Positions 51,300-62,716 of a stretch of DNA of 64,000 nt are shown here, piece after piece (position 1 is the stretch's first letter; every line of letters begins with the position of its first letter). The position numbers and the translations under genes were made by a program. This DNA comes from Amphibacillus jilinensis Y1 (GTDB lineage: Bacteria > Bacillota > Bacilli > Bacillales > Amphibacillaceae). The notes below the pieces were generated by a model that worked only from the letters and a program-made list of their open reading frames with translations, was not told the origin of the DNA and did no database searches. Where the stretch lies: NCBI RefSeq assembly GCF_000306965.1, contig NZ_JH976443.1:49916-113915 (forward strand), in the 5' to 3' direction.

Positions 51300-52760
51300 T
51301 TAACCATTAAGAACATGGTCTAATCGTGTGACAACAACTTCTTTTCCTAAGAGATGAATCGCATGAGGTAATTCAGGTCCATGAACCTGCCCTGTTGTCG
51401 CTACACGTATTGGCATAAATAACTGTTTGCCTTTTTGTTTTGTCTCTTTTTGAGTCGCTTTAACAGCAGCCTTAATCTCCTCAGGGCTCCAATCCTCTAA
51501 TTGCTCTAACTTTGCTTTATAAGACTGTAGAACCTCAGGAACTTGTTCCCCTGATAAAACGGCTTTTGCATCTTCATTATAATCGATCTCTGTTTGAAAG
51601 AAAAGTTCAGTGAGTTCAACAATTTCTGCTCCATAATTTAGTTGCTCTTTGAAAAGTAAAATAACTTGGCTTGCCCAGTCTTTTGTTTCTTCCTTCATAT
51701 CAGCCGGTATTTTTTTTGCCTCAATAAGGTGTGGAAGAGCGAGCTCTACTACACCGTTGTCATCTAGCATCTTGATATATTGATTATTCATCCATTTTAG
51801 TTTTTGCTGATCAAAAATAGCAGGTGATGTGGATAAACGTTTCGGATCAAACATGTTAATAAATTGCTCTTGAGAGAAAATTTCCTCTTCTCCGACTGGA
51901 GACCACCCTAACAAGGCAATAAAGTTAAACATCGCTTCTGGTATATAACCTAGTCGCTTATATTGTTCAATAAATTGTAAAATATGTTGGTCTCGCTTAC
52001 TCAATTTTTTCCGCTCTTCATTTAAAATAAGTGTCATATGACCGTATTGAGGAGCTTCCCAGTCAAAAGCATTAAAAATCATCATTTGTTTTGGTGTATT
52101 AGAGATATGTTCTTCACCACGTAACACGTGAGAAATCTCCATCAGGTGATCATCAATAGCTACCGCAAAATTATACGTCGGTATCCCATTTTTCTTTACC
52201 ATTACCCAATCACCAAAATCACTAGATTCAAATGTGATCGTTCCTCTTACGATATCTTCAAATGTATAGCTAATATTTTCTGGGACGCGGAAACGAATAC
52301 TCGCTTGGCGACCTTCAGCCTCAAATTGCGCTATTTGTTCTTTTGTCAAATCACGGTGCGCACCCGAGTACTTAGGCACTTCGCCATTAGCACGTTGCTG
52401 CTCCCGCTCCTTCTCTAACTCATCTTCTGTCATATAACATTTATAAGCTAAGCCACGATCAAGCAAATCATCGATATAAGTTTGATACAAAGAAAGACGC
52501 TCCGTTTGTCGATACGGCCCATATTCACCACCAATATCTGCACCTTCATCCCAAACTAACCCTAACCACTTCAAATATTGGAGTTGGCTTTCTTCACCGC
52601 CCTCTACATTTCGCTTATCGTCTGTATCTTCTGTACGTATAATGAATTTACCACCTAAATGTTTAGCATATAGATAGTTAAATAAGGCAGTTCTTGCATT
52701 GCCAATATGTAAATGGCCTGTTGGACTTGGCGCATAACGCACACGAACTTGATTTGTCAT
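51300..52760 (-). CDS. gltX: Glutamyl-tRNA synthetase
   Basis: GluRS charges tRNA-Glu and, in bacilli lacking GlnRS, also tRNA-Gln for amidation. I use the ATG at 52760 ([20 protein letters not shown]); the in-frame TTG at 52781 overlaps the AAAGGGG site. The product has 486 residues, with the HIGN and KKLSKRDQ signatures. The T-box after it separates it from cysE. Confidence 0.97.
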   Translation of the reverse strand: MTNQVRVRYAPSPTGHLHIGNARTALFNYLYAKHLGGKFIIRTEDTDDKRNVEGGEESQLQYLKWLGLVWDEGADIGGEYGPYRQTERLSLYQTYIDDLLDRGLAYKCYMTEDELEKEREQQRANGEVPKYSGAHRDLTKEQIAQFEAEGRQASIRFRVPENISYTFEDIVRGTITFESSDFGDWVMVKKNGIPTYNFAVAIDDHLMEISHVLRGEEHISNTPKQMMIFNAFDWEAPQYGHMTLILNEERKKLSKRDQHILQFIEQYKRLGYIPEAMFNFIALLGWSPVGEEEIFSQEQFINMFDPKRLSTSPAIFDQQKLKWMNNQYIKMLDDNGVVELALPHLIEAKKIPADMKEETKDWASQVILLFKEQLNYGAEIVELTELFFQTEIDYNEDAKAVLSGEQVPEVLQSYKAKLEQLEDWSPEEIKAAVKATQKETKQKGKQLFMPIRVATTGQVHGPELPHAIHLLGKEVVVTRLDHVLNG

Positions 52761-52973
52761 TTCTCGTTGTTCCCCTTTCAATCATTACCTTCGTCTATTC
52801 TTATATTAGCATTTTTCGCCAAGTTTTGCTCGGCAAAATATTTATTTGCTTGTGCGTGCATGTCATAATAGGTTAACAAACACCAGACACAAACATTTAA
52901 GAAATATAGAGATTGACTAAGACGAGCGTGTTGCCACACGACGCCATTCATCGTATTCTTAATTATCATTCCG

Positions 52974-53453
52974 TTAGCTTTCTTTTTCAATTAATACAAC
53001 GGCTTGTGCAGCTATTCCCTCTTCTCTACCAACAAAACCTAGCTTCTCTGTCGTTGTTGCTTTAACATTAACTTGGTCAACAGTGACACCTAATATACCT
53101 CCAATATTTTTACGAATGGCATCTATATAGGGAGACAGCTTAGGTAACTGCGCCATAACTGTGCAATCTAAATTAACGAGATGATAACCCTTAGCTTGTA
53201 CCAAATGCCAGACATGTGTTAATAATTTTGTTGAGTCTGCATCTTTATAGGTTGGATCGGTATCAGGAAAGTGCTTTCCGATATCACCTTCTCCAATTGC
53301 TCCTAGTAATGCATCTGCAATGGTATGTAGTAAAACATCTGCGTCTGAATGCCCTAAAAGACCTTTATTGAATGGGATAACTATTCCGCCGATTATACAC
53401 GGACGATCCTCTGTAAATTGATGTACATCAAATCCTTGCCCAATTCGCATCAT
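52974..53453 (-). CDS. ispF: 2-C-methyl-D-erythritol 2,4-cyclodiphosphate synthase
   Basis: IspF is a zinc-dependent cyclase of the MEP isoprenoid pathway. The 159 residues include the metal ligands in GQGFDVHQF and [20 protein letters not shown] and the C-terminal [20 protein letters not shown]. It lies 14 nt after ispD, the preceding pathway partner. Confidence 0.97.
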   Translation of the reverse strand: MMRIGQGFDVHQFTEDRPCIIGGIVIPFNKGLLGHSDADVLLHTIADALLGAIGEGDIGKHFPDTDPTYKDADSTKLLTHVWHLVQAKGYHLVNLDCTVMAQLPKLSPYIDAIRKNIGGILGVTVDQVNVKATTTEKLGFVGREEGIAAQAVVLIEKES

Positions 53454-53467
53454 ACGATCACTCTTTT

Positions 53468-54157
53468 CTATTCTTTATTATTTTGATTTAAGATAAATCG
53501 TGCGTGTTCTAGATCTTCCGGTGTTGTAATTTTTATATTGTGGTAATGGCCCTGAACAAATTGAACACGCTCTCCCATTCGCTCAACTAAGGAAGCATCA
53601 TCAGTACCATAGTAGCCAGAAGCTTTTGCTGCTTGATGAGCATTTAAGATAAGCTCATAATCAAATCCTTGTGGGGTCTGAGCAGCATACAACAAAGAGC
53701 GATCAAGTGTTTCGACATGATCTCCTTGCTTTCGCTTAATCGTATCTTTGACTGGTACCACTAATAAGCCCGCACCATTATTCGTAACCACTTCATTTAA
53801 ACAATCTAAATCAGACTGACTGACAAAAGGGCGCGCACCATCATGAATAAAAACTAATTTATTAGGATTTTGAATAGCTTTTAAACCGTTATAAACTGAA
53901 TCTTGTCGCTCTTTCCCACCATACACAAGTTGAATCGGCTTCGACCACTTTTCTTCGGCTAGCAAACGCTCGACTTGCATCTGCTCTTCAGCACGAATGA
54001 GTAAGTAAATCGATACACAATAAGGATCTTGCTCAAAAACAGCAAGTGTATGACTTAGCAATGCTTTTTCATTAAGCATAATAAATTGTTTATTCCCACC
54101 GGCTTTCATTCTTTTCCCCATACCCGCTGCCAATATTATGACATTATATTCTCTCAT
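53468..54157 (-). CDS. ispD: 2-C-methyl-D-erythritol 4-phosphate cytidylyltransferase
   Basis: IspD forms CDP-methylerythritol in the MEP pathway. The 229 residues begin [20 protein letters not shown], the nucleotide-binding loop, and include [19 protein letters not shown] and [13 protein letters not shown]. It pairs with ispF. Confidence 0.96.
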   Translation of the reverse strand: MREYNVIILAAGMGKRMKAGGNKQFIMLNEKALLSHTLAVFEQDPYCVSIYLLIRAEEQMQVERLLAEEKWSKPIQLVYGGKERQDSVYNGLKAIQNPNKLVFIHDGARPFVSQSDLDCLNEVVTNNGAGLLVVPVKDTIKRKQGDHVETLDRSLLYAAQTPQGFDYELILNAHQAAKASGYYGTDDASLVERMGERVQFVQGHYHNIKITTPEDLEHARFILNQNNKE

Positions 54158-54200
54158 TTTCTACACCACTTTTATTTATGATCAGCTTCTTAATTATGAA

Positions 54201-54347
54201 AATAAAACGAACCTTCAATTAGTAGATGTTTTCGTTCTTCGCCCACTGATTGTTAGTTGAGTGAATCAGAACACTAGCGACCGTTAACACCCACCTCAAT
54301 AGATTTAGGTCTGTTCTCTATTTTGAGGTAAGTGTTTTACGGACGGT
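54201..54347. repeat. Structured intergenic repeat, copy B
   Basis: Copy B pairs CTGATT/AATCAG (six pairs) and has the best-formed long arm: CACCCACCTCAATAGA against TCTATTTTGAGGTAAGTG, extended outward by ACCG/CGGT. Its apical TAGA/TCTG is a T-G variant of copy A's CAGA/TCTG. Confidence 0.8.
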
Positions 54348-54463
54348 TACTCGCAAAAAAGATTATAGAAGAAATTGCATGCACTCTTCCACTTAATGAA
54401 TGGTTGGCTTTTTCTATTCATAGTTAGCACTTTAAAATTAACGTTATCAATGTCAAAACAAAT

Positions 54464-54491
54464 AAAAGTGATAACCTTTGTTATCACTTTT
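54464..54491 (-). terminator. yacL intrinsic terminator
   Basis: AAAAGTGATAAC and GTTATCACTTTT form a perfect 12-bp stem around four bases, followed on the - strand by ATTTGTTTTG. Confidence 0.88.
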
Positions 54492-54516
54492 ATCTTCTTT
54501 ATCTGTTATACCTTTT

Positions 54517-55635
54517 TTATTGAGCTTTTTCAAGTGCTTTCGGTTTTGCAAAAATCATCCGTCCAGCTGACGTTTGTAAAACACTCGTTATAATGACCTC
54601 GATTGTTTCACCAATATAGTTGCGACCTTCTTCAACAACAATCATCGTTCCATCATCTAAGTAAGCTACACCTTGGTTTTGCTCTTTTCCATCTTTAATC
54701 ACTTGGACCATTAATTGCTCACCTGGTAAAACAACAGGTTTAACAGCATTAGCAAGGTCATTAATATTCAAAACTTGAACATTTTGAAATTCACAAACTT
54801 TATTTAAGTTAAAATCATTTGTCACCACAATACCATCCATCACTTTAGCTAATTTAACAAGCTTACTATCAACCTCTTGGATCTCCTCAAAATCGCCATC
54901 ATACATTTCTACCTCAATCGGTATATCCTTCTGTAATCGATTAAGTACATCCAAGCCTCGACGCCCACGATTTCTTTTTAGGGCATCAGACGAATCGGCA
55001 ATATGTTGTAACTCTTCAAGAACAAACTGGGGAATAATTAAAGTTCCTTCTAAGAAATATGTCTGGCATATGTCTGCGATTCGACCATCAATAATCACGC
55101 TCGTATCAAGTAATTTAGGTTTAGGTAATTGCGGATTAGTTGACTGATCCTCAGAATCCGATTTACCGTCTTTATTGTCTTTATCTCTTTTGGCCAACGT
55201 CATAATACTAAGAAATTCATCTCGTCGCTTAAACCCAACTTGAAACCCTAAATAACCTAATAAACCCATTGTAAAAAGGGGAACCACTTGTGACAAAATC
55301 AAAATTTGAAGATCTTGAATCGGTTGGTTAATAATATAGGCAATAATTAAACCTAAAACTAAACCTAATCCTCCAAAAAATAAATTAGCCAATGGTGCAC
55401 CTAACAACACTTCCTCTAAGTATTGAATAAAATGAACAATGTGGTCAACTAACCAAAAAGATAATAAATATAAAATAATAGCACCAAGTACTAAACCTAT
55501 ATAAGGAGCTACGTAAGGATGATCAAGCCACGTATCCCTCGTAAAACCCATTACTTCAACAAGGATTGGAAAATATAAAAAACCAGTCGTACCTCCTGCT
55601 ACAATAATAAAGAATTGCACTATTCTTTTTAGCAC
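54517..55635 (-). CDS. yacL: Membrane-anchored PIN/TRAM domain protein (YacL)
   Basis: The GTG at 55635 follows GGAGG by 8 nt and gives 372 residues (MLKRIVQFFIIVAGGTTGFL). Four membrane segments (about 5-140) precede a PIN nuclease-like domain (about 175-300, LLDTSVIIDGRIADICQTYF, with RNRGRRGLDVLNRLQ) and a C-terminal TRAM domain (about 310-365). A membrane-bound RNase or RNA-binding role is likely, not proven. In B. subtilis disA lies between radA and yacL; it is absent here. Confidence 0.92.
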   Translation of the reverse strand: MLKRIVQFFIIVAGGTTGFLYFPILVEVMGFTRDTWLDHPYVAPYIGLVLGAIILYLLSFWLVDHIVHFIQYLEEVLLGAPLANLFFGGLGLVLGLIIAYIINQPIQDLQILILSQVVPLFTMGLLGYLGFQVGFKRRDEFLSIMTLAKRDKDNKDGKSDSEDQSTNPQLPKPKLLDTSVIIDGRIADICQTYFLEGTLIIPQFVLEELQHIADSSDALKRNRGRRGLDVLNRLQKDIPIEVEMYDGDFEEIQEVDSKLVKLAKVMDGIVVTNDFNLNKVCEFQNVQVLNINDLANAVKPVVLPGEQLMVQVIKDGKEQNQGVAYLDDGTMIVVEEGRNYIGETIEVIITSVLQTSAGRMIFAKPKALEKAQ

Positions 55636-55717
55636 CACAGTCACCTCCTATCAAATAGTCTCCCCAATATCATGTTTCTTTAACCGCTTTTCTTACAAAC
55701 TTTCTTCTCTACTTATA

Positions 55718-57085
55718 CTATTGATTGAATGTTATTTTTAGAGCATCTTGAATCGCATCAACGCCTATCACTTCAATTTCCTTCGGCGTTTGCCAGCCAT
55801 CGAGGTTTCGTGATGGTATAATTGCTCGTTTAAATCCGAGCTTCGCAGCTTCTTGTACACGTTGTTCAATACGTGACACGCGTCTAATCTCACCTGTTAA
55901 TCCCACTTCACCAATTAAAACATCATGCGGACTACAAGCCTGATCTTTGAAGCTTGAAGCGATACTAACAGCCACAGCTAAGTCAATAGCAGGCTCATCT
56001 AACTTAACACCACCGGCTACTTTAACATATGCATCCTGATTTTGCATTAATAAGCCTACTCTTTTTTCTAACACCGCCATTAATAATGGCACACGATTGT
56101 GATCAATACCTGTCGCCATTCGACGGGCCTGACCGAAGCTAGTAGGTGAGATTAATGATTGAATTTCAACTAGAACGGGCCTCGTCCCTTCCATTGAAGC
56201 AACAACTGTAGACCCCGCCACTCCTTGAGTACGTTCTTCTAAAAAGATTTCTGAAGGGTTGAGCACTTCCTGTAAGCCTCTTTCTTTCATTTCAAAGATA
56301 CCCATTTCATTTGTGCTACCAAAACGATTTTTTACACCTCTTAAAATACGAAATGTATGGTGGCGTTCTCCTTCAAAATAAAGCACTGCATCGACCATAT
56401 GCTCTAGCATTCGAGGACCTGCAATTGCGCCTTCCTTCGTTACATGACCGACAATAAAGACCGGTACATGCTTTGTTTTGGCAATGCGCATAAGTTCACT
56501 GGTACACTCACGAACCTGTGCCACACTTCCCGGAGCACTTGTTACTTCATCCTTAAAAATCGTTTGAATGGAATCGATAACGATGAAAGAGGGAGCAAGT
56601 TGATCGATTTGATTCGATATCAATTGTAAATTCGTTTCAGAAAGCACATACAGCTGTTCAGAAGTCACACCTAGTCGATCAGCTCGCAACTTGGTTTGAC
56701 GTGTAGACTCTTCACCAGAAATATACAGAACCGATATATCCTTCTGCGCCAGTTGGTTAGAAATCTGAAGAAGCAATGTTGATTTACCAATACCTGGATC
56801 GCCACCAATTAACACAAGCGAACCAGGGACGATTCCACCACCCATAACGCGATTAAACTCAGGCATTGCGGTCAACATTCTCGATTCTTCTTTTGTTTGC
56901 ACAGAACTGATCTTCTCAGGGGACTGGCTACTGCCTTGTCCAATACCTGTATGTTTGGGATTCGATTTAACAACAACCTCTTCAACCAATGTATTCCATT
57001 GATTACAGCTGGGGCATTTTCCCATCCATTTAGGTGTCTCGTACCCACATTCTTGACACACAAAACGCGTTTTAGCTTTAGCCAA
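55718..57085 (-). CDS. radA: DNA repair protein RadA
   Basis: RadA (Sms) is a RecA-like branch-migration helicase. I prefer TTG 57085 ([20 protein letters not shown]), 9 nt after GAGAGG; the ATG at 57106 overlaps a TATAAT -10 element. This gives 455 residues: zinc finger (CQEC and CPSC), Walker [12 protein letters not shown], the RadA motif KNRFGSTNE, and a Lon-protease-like C-terminal domain. The clpC operon ends upstream with its own terminator. Confidence 0.96.
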   Translation of the reverse strand: MAKAKTRFVCQECGYETPKWMGKCPSCNQWNTLVEEVVVKSNPKHTGIGQGSSQSPEKISSVQTKEESRMLTAMPEFNRVMGGGIVPGSLVLIGGDPGIGKSTLLLQISNQLAQKDISVLYISGEESTRQTKLRADRLGVTSEQLYVLSETNLQLISNQIDQLAPSFIVIDSIQTIFKDEVTSAPGSVAQVRECTSELMRIAKTKHVPVFIVGHVTKEGAIAGPRMLEHMVDAVLYFEGERHHTFRILRGVKNRFGSTNEMGIFEMKERGLQEVLNPSEIFLEERTQGVAGSTVVASMEGTRPVLVEIQSLISPTSFGQARRMATGIDHNRVPLLMAVLEKRVGLLMQNQDAYVKVAGGVKLDEPAIDLAVAVSIASSFKDQACSPHDVLIGEVGLTGEIRRVSRIEQRVQEAAKLGFKRAIIPSRNLDGWQTPKEIEVIGVDAIQDALKITFNQ

Positions 57086-57301
57086 TATTATGTTCCTCTC
57101 TTTCATTATACCTTAAATTTACTTTTACAAGGTTACATATCAATTAATACTTTGTGTAAAAACAATGTAATTTCATTCTAACAGTTTTAGCACCAAAGCT
57201 TTAGTATTTATTAAAAATCAAATGATATTATCTTCTAAATGCAACTTTAAACCTATACTCTTTTTGATGTAAGGGACTTCTCAATGGTCTATAAAGATAA
57301 G

Positions 57302-57330
57302 AAGCTGAGAGGTTAACGACCTCTCAGCTT
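57302..57330 (-). terminator. clpC operon terminator
   Basis: AAGCTGAGAGGT and ACCTCTCAGCTT form a perfect 12-bp stem with a five-base loop, about 16 nt after the clpC stop; the downstream tract (CTTATCTTTAT) is T-rich. Confidence 0.8.
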
Positions 57331-57345
57331 TTCTAACAGTATGCA

Positions 57346-59775
57346 CTAATCTAGGATAATGAACTTTCCTTTACTGTTTAAACCAATTCGAACTTTTTCA
57401 CCTTTTTTGATATCTTCACGCAGCAAGGCTTCTGATAACAAGTCTTCTATGTTTTTCTGGATTGAACGGCGTAACGGCCTTGCACCATACTCAGGATCAA
57501 AACCTTCTTCTGCAATCTTTTCAACCGCCTTGTCGGACAAAGTGAAATCAAGCCCTTGCGTAGATAAGCGTTTTTGTAAATGATCGAGCATCAATGTAAC
57601 AATGTCTTTCATATGCTTTTTCTCTAGAGAATGGAAGACTATCGTCTCATCAATGCGATTGAGAAATTCTGGTCTAAAGGCTTTTTTCAATTCTTCTGTG
57701 ACCTTCAATTTCATATCCTTATAATCTGCTTGCTCATCCTCTAGGCTAAAGCCAACATACTTATTTTGCTTTAACTCACTTGCACCGACATTCGATGTCA
57801 TGATCAAAACGGTATTTCTAAAGTCAACTAGTCTTCCTTTAGAATCAGTTAGACGACCGTCTTCTAACACTTGAAGTAAAATGTTAAATACTTCCGGGTG
57901 CGCTTTCTCTATTTCATCTAACAAAACAACCGAATACGGTTTTCGGCGTACTTTTTCTGTTAATTGCCCACCTTCTTCATGACCAACATAACCTGGGGGC
58001 GAACCAACTAAGCGTGATGTCGTATGTTTCTCCATATACTCTGACATATCGACACGAATCATAGCATCTTCATCACCAAACATCGATTCAGCCAATGCTC
58101 GAGCAAGCTCTGTTTTCCCTACACCCGTCGGACCTAAAAAGATAAATGATCCGATAGGACGCTTAGGATCTTTTAAACCAGCTCGCGCACGACGTATCGC
58201 TTTAGCTACAGCATCAACGGCTTCCTCTTGCCCGATCACACGATTATGCAATACATTTTCTAAATTAAGCAAGCGTGTGCTTTCATCTTTTGTTAAGGAA
58301 GAAACGGGTACCCCTGTCCAAGTCGAGACAACAGTTGCTATATCTTCTACAATAACTTCAGAATCTTCTTGACCTTGCTTTTCTTTCCATTGCTCTTTTG
58401 TGGATTCCAATTCTTTTCTTAATTTCTGCTCCTTATCTCTTAATGAAGCAGCTTTTTCAAATTCTTGACTTTGAACAGCCGCATCCTTTTCTTTTTTTAC
58501 TTCGCCTAAATTTTGTTCTAATTCTTTTAAGTTAGGCGGCGCAGTATAAGAACGCAAACGAACTTTTGAAGCTGCTTCATCAATCAAATCAATCGCCTTA
58601 TCAGGTAAAAATCGGTCCGTAATGTAGCGGCTCGATAAATGAACTGCTGCTTCAATGGCCTCATCAGTAATAGTTACGCGGTGATGTGCCTCATACCGAT
58701 CACGTAAGCCTTGTAAAATCTGTATAGATTCCTCCAGGGTCGGCTCATCAACTTGAATGGGCTGAAAACGACGTTCAAGCGCTGCGTCTTTTTCAATATA
58801 TTTACGATATTCATCCAGTGTGGTTGCTCCGATACACTGTAACTCTCCACGTGCCAATGACGGTTTTAATATATTGGACGCATCAATAGCCCCTTCAGCA
58901 CCACCTGCACCAATTAACGTATGCAATTCATCAATGAAAAGTATGATATTCCCTGCTTGGCGAATCTCTTCCATTACTTTTTTTAAGCGATCTTCAAATT
59001 CTCCTCGATATTTTGTACCTGCTACAACAGTTCCCATATCTAGCGTCATTACACGCTTATCTCGTAGTGTTTCTGGCACTTCATTATTTACAATTTGTTG
59101 AGCTAAACCTTCAGCAACAGCCGTTTTTCCTACACCAGGCTCTCCAATAAGAACCGGATTATTCTTTGTGCGACGACTTAATACTTGTATAACCCGCTCA
59201 ATTTCTTTTTCACGACCTATTACTGGATCAATGTTTCCTTCTTTAGCGATAACCGTTAAATCTCTTGCTAGAGAATCTAACGTTGGTGTACTAGCCGGAT
59301 TACTCTGTGTATGTCGACCTTGGCCTTTTCTGACCGTCTCATTACTCCCTAGCAATTGAAGCACTTGTTGACGGGCACGATTTAGACTAACATCTAAATT
59401 ATTAAGTACACGAGCAGCTACGCCTTCCCCTTCTCGGATTAAACCTAGAAGGATATGTTCTGTACCCACATACGTATGACCTAATTTTCGAGCTTCATCC
59501 ATTGAAAGTTCGATCACTTTTTTCGCTCGTGGCGTATAATGGATCGTTTGTGATCCTTTCTTACCCACACCGATTAAGGCCTCAACTTCTTCTTGAATTT
59601 TATTGGTTTCTAAACCTAATGAAGTTAACGCTTTAGCAGCAATACCCTCACCTTCGCTAATAAGACCAAGTAGAATGTGCTCCGTTCCAATATTATTATG
59701 GCCTAATCGAATCGCCTCTTCTTGTGAGAGCGCTAATACTTTTTGCGCTCTTTCTGTAAATCTTCCAAACATCAT
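57346..59775 (-). CDS. clpC: AAA+ ATPase ClpC, subunit of the ClpCP protease
   Basis: ClpC unfolds substrates, including phosphoarginine-marked proteins, for ClpP. The 809 residues hold two Clp N repeats (about 1-145), AAA-1 with [18 protein letters not shown], the UVR-containing middle domain (about 415-455), and AAA-2 with [20 protein letters not shown]. The VGF/IGF-type ClpP loop region lies in AAA-2. It is the last gene of the CtsR regulon operon. Confidence 0.98.
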   Translation of the reverse strand: MMFGRFTERAQKVLALSQEEAIRLGHNNIGTEHILLGLISEGEGIAAKALTSLGLETNKIQEEVEALIGVGKKGSQTIHYTPRAKKVIELSMDEARKLGHTYVGTEHILLGLIREGEGVAARVLNNLDVSLNRARQQVLQLLGSNETVRKGQGRHTQSNPASTPTLDSLARDLTVIAKEGNIDPVIGREKEIERVIQVLSRRTKNNPVLIGEPGVGKTAVAEGLAQQIVNNEVPETLRDKRVMTLDMGTVVAGTKYRGEFEDRLKKVMEEIRQAGNIILFIDELHTLIGAGGAEGAIDASNILKPSLARGELQCIGATTLDEYRKYIEKDAALERRFQPIQVDEPTLEESIQILQGLRDRYEAHHRVTITDEAIEAAVHLSSRYITDRFLPDKAIDLIDEAASKVRLRSYTAPPNLKELEQNLGEVKKEKDAAVQSQEFEKAASLRDKEQKLRKELESTKEQWKEKQGQEDSEVIVEDIATVVSTWTGVPVSSLTKDESTRLLNLENVLHNRVIGQEEAVDAVAKAIRRARAGLKDPKRPIGSFIFLGPTGVGKTELARALAESMFGDEDAMIRVDMSEYMEKHTTSRLVGSPPGYVGHEEGGQLTEKVRRKPYSVVLLDEIEKAHPEVFNILLQVLEDGRLTDSKGRLVDFRNTVLIMTSNVGASELKQNKYVGFSLEDEQADYKDMKLKVTEELKKAFRPEFLNRIDETIVFHSLEKKHMKDIVTLMLDHLQKRLSTQGLDFTLSDKAVEKIAEEGFDPEYGARPLRRSIQKNIEDLLSEALLREDIKKGEKVRIGLNSKGKFIILD

Positions 59776-59789
59776 GATGGGTTCCTCCT

Positions 59790-60857
59790 TTACGATTCCT
59801 CTAATCTTAAACGCTCTCTTATAATCGTTGCCCGTTTAATATCTCGTTGCTTTGGTGTTAATGTCTCTTGGGCGTATTGTTGTAAAAAGGCCGGTTGAGT
59901 TAATACCATTAATTCATTTAAAATGGATCTCGACAGATGTTTAAAATAGCCAACATCAATCCCTAATCTCAAGTCCGACAGACACTTTGCCGCTTCTTTC
60001 GATTCAATAATACGGCTATATTTTAAAATGCCATATGAACGAAACACTCGATCTTCTAATCGTAATTCAGATTGTTCAACAAGCAGTTCGCGTGCAAAAC
60101 GTTCTTGTTCAATCAACTTTTCAACAACACTTTGTAGGTCTTCTATAATATCTTGCTCAGATCTTCCTAGAGTGATTTGATTCGAAATTTGATAAATATT
60201 ACCTACTGCCTCACTTCCTTCACCATACATACCTCTGACAACTAAACCTAATTGATTAATAGCAGGCACCATTTTACCAATCTTACTAGTCAGCGTTAAT
60301 GCTGGTAAATGCATCATGACAGATGCTCTTAAACCTGTACCTACATTTGTTGGACAACTTGTTAAATAACCTCTTTTTTCATCAAAAGCATAATCAATCT
60401 TTTCTTCTAGCCAATCATCCAAATGAAAGGCTTCTTCAAGTCCACGGTCCAATTGTAAGCCGGGGAAATAAAGTTGCAGACGAATATGATCTTCTTCATT
60501 GACCATTAAAGAAACTTGCTCATTCTTTGAAACCAGTACACCACTTTCCTTTTCCTGTTCCATAAGGTATGGGCTAATCAGATGTTTTTCAACAAGTGCT
60601 CGCTTCTCAATCGGTTGCAATGTCGACATTGCAAAGTACTCAAGCCCATCGTATTGATTAAAAGATTTTTGATTAAAATGTTCTTTAATCCAATTAGATA
60701 CAATCTTTAGTTTTTCTTCTTCTGCCACAATAGGAAAAGGTACATCAGTGAAATTTCTTGCCAGTCGGATACGGGTACTTAAAACAATATCATGATCTGG
60801 ACCTTCTTCTTGCATCCACGGGCTAATTGCATTGTCTATAAATGATTGCAAAGACAT
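59790..60857 (-). CDS. mcsB: Protein-arginine kinase McsB
   Basis: McsB phosphorylates arginines in CtsR and in misfolded proteins, marking them for ClpCP. The 355 residues resemble phosphagen kinases: [20 protein letters not shown], and [20 protein letters not shown]. It is 6 nt after mcsA, its activator. Confidence 0.97.
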   Translation of the reverse strand: MSLQSFIDNAISPWMQEEGPDHDIVLSTRIRLARNFTDVPFPIVAEEEKLKIVSNWIKEHFNQKSFNQYDGLEYFAMSTLQPIEKRALVEKHLISPYLMEQEKESGVLVSKNEQVSLMVNEEDHIRLQLYFPGLQLDRGLEEAFHLDDWLEEKIDYAFDEKRGYLTSCPTNVGTGLRASVMMHLPALTLTSKIGKMVPAINQLGLVVRGMYGEGSEAVGNIYQISNQITLGRSEQDIIEDLQSVVEKLIEQERFARELLVEQSELRLEDRVFRSYGILKYSRIIESKEAAKCLSDLRLGIDVGYFKHLSRSILNELMVLTQPAFLQQYAQETLTPKQRDIKRATIIRERLRLEES

Positions 60858-60863
60858 ATACGC

Positions 60864-61409
60864 TCACTCCTCCTCATTGCTGTCAGAAGATGACTCGCCA
60901 CTTTCTAAAGCTTTTATACGGTCTCTTAACTTAGCGGCCTCTTCAAAGTTTTCTTCATCAATTAAAATCTTCAATTGGTTACGATAATCTTGAATTAGAC
61001 GCTTTTGTTGAAGATAAACATGTTGTCGCTTCGGTATTTTTCCACTGTGCTCAGTATTACCACTATGAACCCTTCTAAAAATCGGGTTAAGATGATCCTC
61101 AAAAGTTTTATAACAATGTGCACAACCAAATTTACCAACTTTGGCAAATTGATGATAGGTCATTTTGCAATGTGGACACGTTAATTCACTTTGGTTTGAT
61201 TTATTGATACCAGGTTGTTTAGATAGGTTAGAATTGAAGCTAAACAATCCACTTAAAAGATCATGAATAGTATAGGCATCATCTTTTGATTCGATGTAAC
61301 CTTTTTCCATCGCACATTTCTGACATACGTGTAATTCTGTCTTTTGACCATTTATATAATTTGTTAGGTGTAACGTTGCAGGGTTTTCATGACAGACTTC
61401 ACATTCCAT
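60864..61409 (-). CDS. mcsA: McsB activator McsA
   Basis: McsA activates McsB and senses metal or thiol stress through zinc. The 181 residues carry four Cys pairs (CEVC, CQKC, CPHC, CAHC) and a C-terminal UVR motif (IDEENFEEAAKLRDRIKALE). The acidic tail ESSSDSNEEE is extra. It follows ctsR by 25 nt. Confidence 0.96.
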   Translation of the reverse strand: MECEVCHENPATLHLTNYINGQKTELHVCQKCAMEKGYIESKDDAYTIHDLLSGLFSFNSNLSKQPGINKSNQSELTCPHCKMTYHQFAKVGKFGCAHCYKTFEDHLNPIFRRVHSGNTEHSGKIPKRQHVYLQQKRLIQDYRNQLKILIDEENFEEAAKLRDRIKALESGESSSDSNEEE

Positions 61410-61434
61410 ATCTACCCCTCCTCACGAATACTTA

Positions 61435-61896
61435 TTATTCGTATTTTAAAGTTGTTAACATGGCAACTAAGATCCGTGCTCTCAACTCATCTCTAACCGG
61501 TATTTCTATTGCTATAACTTCTCTATTTAAGGCGCTAATCATTAATTTTGCCTCTCTGGTTGTGATTAGCTCATCATCTAAAAGACGTTCAATAACTGCA
61601 ATGGCAACCTGTTGGGTAGTCCGAGGTTGTATCAGTTCAATAAGTTCGTCAATCAGTGCTGTTTTATCATTATTAATCATCCGCTGTATTCTAATGTAAC
61701 CACCGCCACCTCGTTTACTCTCTACAAGGTAACCCCTTTCGAGAGTGAAGCGGGTATTAATAACATAGTTAATCTGAGAAGGAACACAGGAAAATTGATC
61801 AGCTATCTCACTGCGCTTGATTTCAATACTATTATGTTGATTATTTTCAATAATTTGTTTTAAATGGGCTTCAATAATATCTGAAATATTACGCAT
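61435..61896 (-). CDS. ctsR: Class III heat-shock repressor CtsR
   Basis: CtsR represses clp and its own operon. The 153 residues have the winged helix with the temperature-sensing glycine loop SKRGGGGYIRI (arginine phosphorylated by McsB in bacilli) and the C-terminal dimer helices. The operator overlaps its own promoter region. Confidence 0.98.
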   Translation of the reverse strand: MRNISDIIEAHLKQIIENNQHNSIEIKRSEIADQFSCVPSQINYVINTRFTLERGYLVESKRGGGGYIRIQRMINNDKTALIDELIELIQPRTTQQVAIAVIERLLDDELITTREAKLMISALNREVIAIEIPVRDELRARILVAMLTTLKYE

Positions 61897-61910
61897 TTTC
61901 CTCCCCCTTA

Positions 61911-61932
61911 TTGACTTTGACTATATTTGACC
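61911..61932 (-). promoter_or_regulatory. CtsR operator
   Basis: The - strand reads GGTCAAA-TAT-AGTCAAA, the tandem heptad CtsR box, followed directly by a third partial half-site GTCAA. It begins just after the -10 and so covers the transcription start. Confidence 0.92.
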
Positions 61933-61940
61933 ATAACTAT

Positions 61941-61969
61941 ATTCTATACTGTGATTCCCAGATATGCAA
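61941..61969 (-). promoter_or_regulatory. Sigma-A promoter of ctsR-mcsA-mcsB-clpC
   Basis: The - strand reads TTGCAT, 17 bases, then TAGAAT; the CtsR box follows. Confidence 0.8.
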
Positions 61970-61982
61970 ATAATATATCACT

Positions 61983-62669
61983 TTATACTTCTTTTACTTG
62001 CTTAACTTGCTCTAATTGAAGTAACTCATAATATAAATCATTAATATTTGTATTCTTACCTATTTGAACATCGGTTTTCAATTTTGTATCTTGTTCATTT
62101 TCATTATCTACATTAATGTTCTTTACTATAACATTAAAATGATTATAGATGGTAAATATTGCGTCTAGTTCCTGGAAATCATACATTGAAATTTCCAATT
62201 TCACCCTAAGTTCTCTTTTAGAGATATAGCGTTCAAAATTATTGAGAAACACAAGACTAAGTAAAATGATGGTCGTTGTCAATATAGCTATACTATACAT
62301 GCCAATACCCACAACTAAACCTAATCCGGCAACAGCCCAGATCGATGCAGCTGTTGTAAGGCCTCTAACAGTCATTCCGTTTACGATAATAGTGCCAGCA
62401 CCTAAGAAGCCAATTCCACTAATCACATAAGAGGGAATTCTAGCTGGATCAAATCGTACGATATCTGCGTATGTTTCAAGATAATCTTGAAATCCGTATA
62501 GCGACATTAACATCATTAAACAAGAGCTCACCCCCACAAGAATGTGCGTTCTAAAACCAGCAGAATGCCGATTCATTTCACGTTCAAATCCTATCAATCC
62601 TGACAAAAGCAAAGCTAACAATAATCTTATACTCATTGTAATAAAATACTGATCGAATAATTCATACAT
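61983..62669 (-). CDS. MgtC/SapB family membrane protein
   Basis: This 228-residue protein has four to five membrane helices in the first 150 residues (RLLLALLLSGLIGFEREMNR, GIGFLGAGTIIVNGMTVRGL, TTAASIWAVAGLGLVVGIGM), with the family signature around GLTTAASIW. A cytoplasmic ACT-like C-terminal domain follows. MgtC proteins aid growth in low magnesium or acid and, in some bacteria, inhibit ATP synthase; that is family knowledge. It precedes no operon partner and lies upstream of ctsR in the same direction, 86 nt away. Confidence 0.9.
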   Translation of the reverse strand: MYELFDQYFITMSIRLLLALLLSGLIGFEREMNRHSAGFRTHILVGVSSCLMMLMSLYGFQDYLETYADIVRFDPARIPSYVISGIGFLGAGTIIVNGMTVRGLTTAASIWAVAGLGLVVGIGMYSIAILTTTIILLSLVFLNNFERYISKRELRVKLEISMYDFQELDAIFTIYNHFNVIVKNINVDNENEQDTKLKTDVQIGKNTNINDLYYELLQLEQVKQVKEV

Positions 62670-62716
62670 CGCTTAAATTTCGTTAAACAACGAAAACTCC
62701 TCTCCTATTATTTTTT

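Larger units (their letters stand above)
54158..54516. other. Intergenic region between yacL and ispD
   Basis: It holds the yacL terminator (54464-54491) and structured repeat copy B (54201-54347). Nothing else is recognised. Confidence 0.75.

Noticed and set aside
52782..52973. Small protein in the gltX-ispF spacer (- strand)
   Set aside because: The frame starts inside ispF, has no ribosome binding site and no homology I recognise; the spacer holds only weak hairpins.
54375..54593. 72-codon + strand frame next to yacL
   Set aside because: It runs through the yacL terminator and into the yacL 3' end on the opposite strand, and is rich in Phe/Leu from AT-rich DNA.
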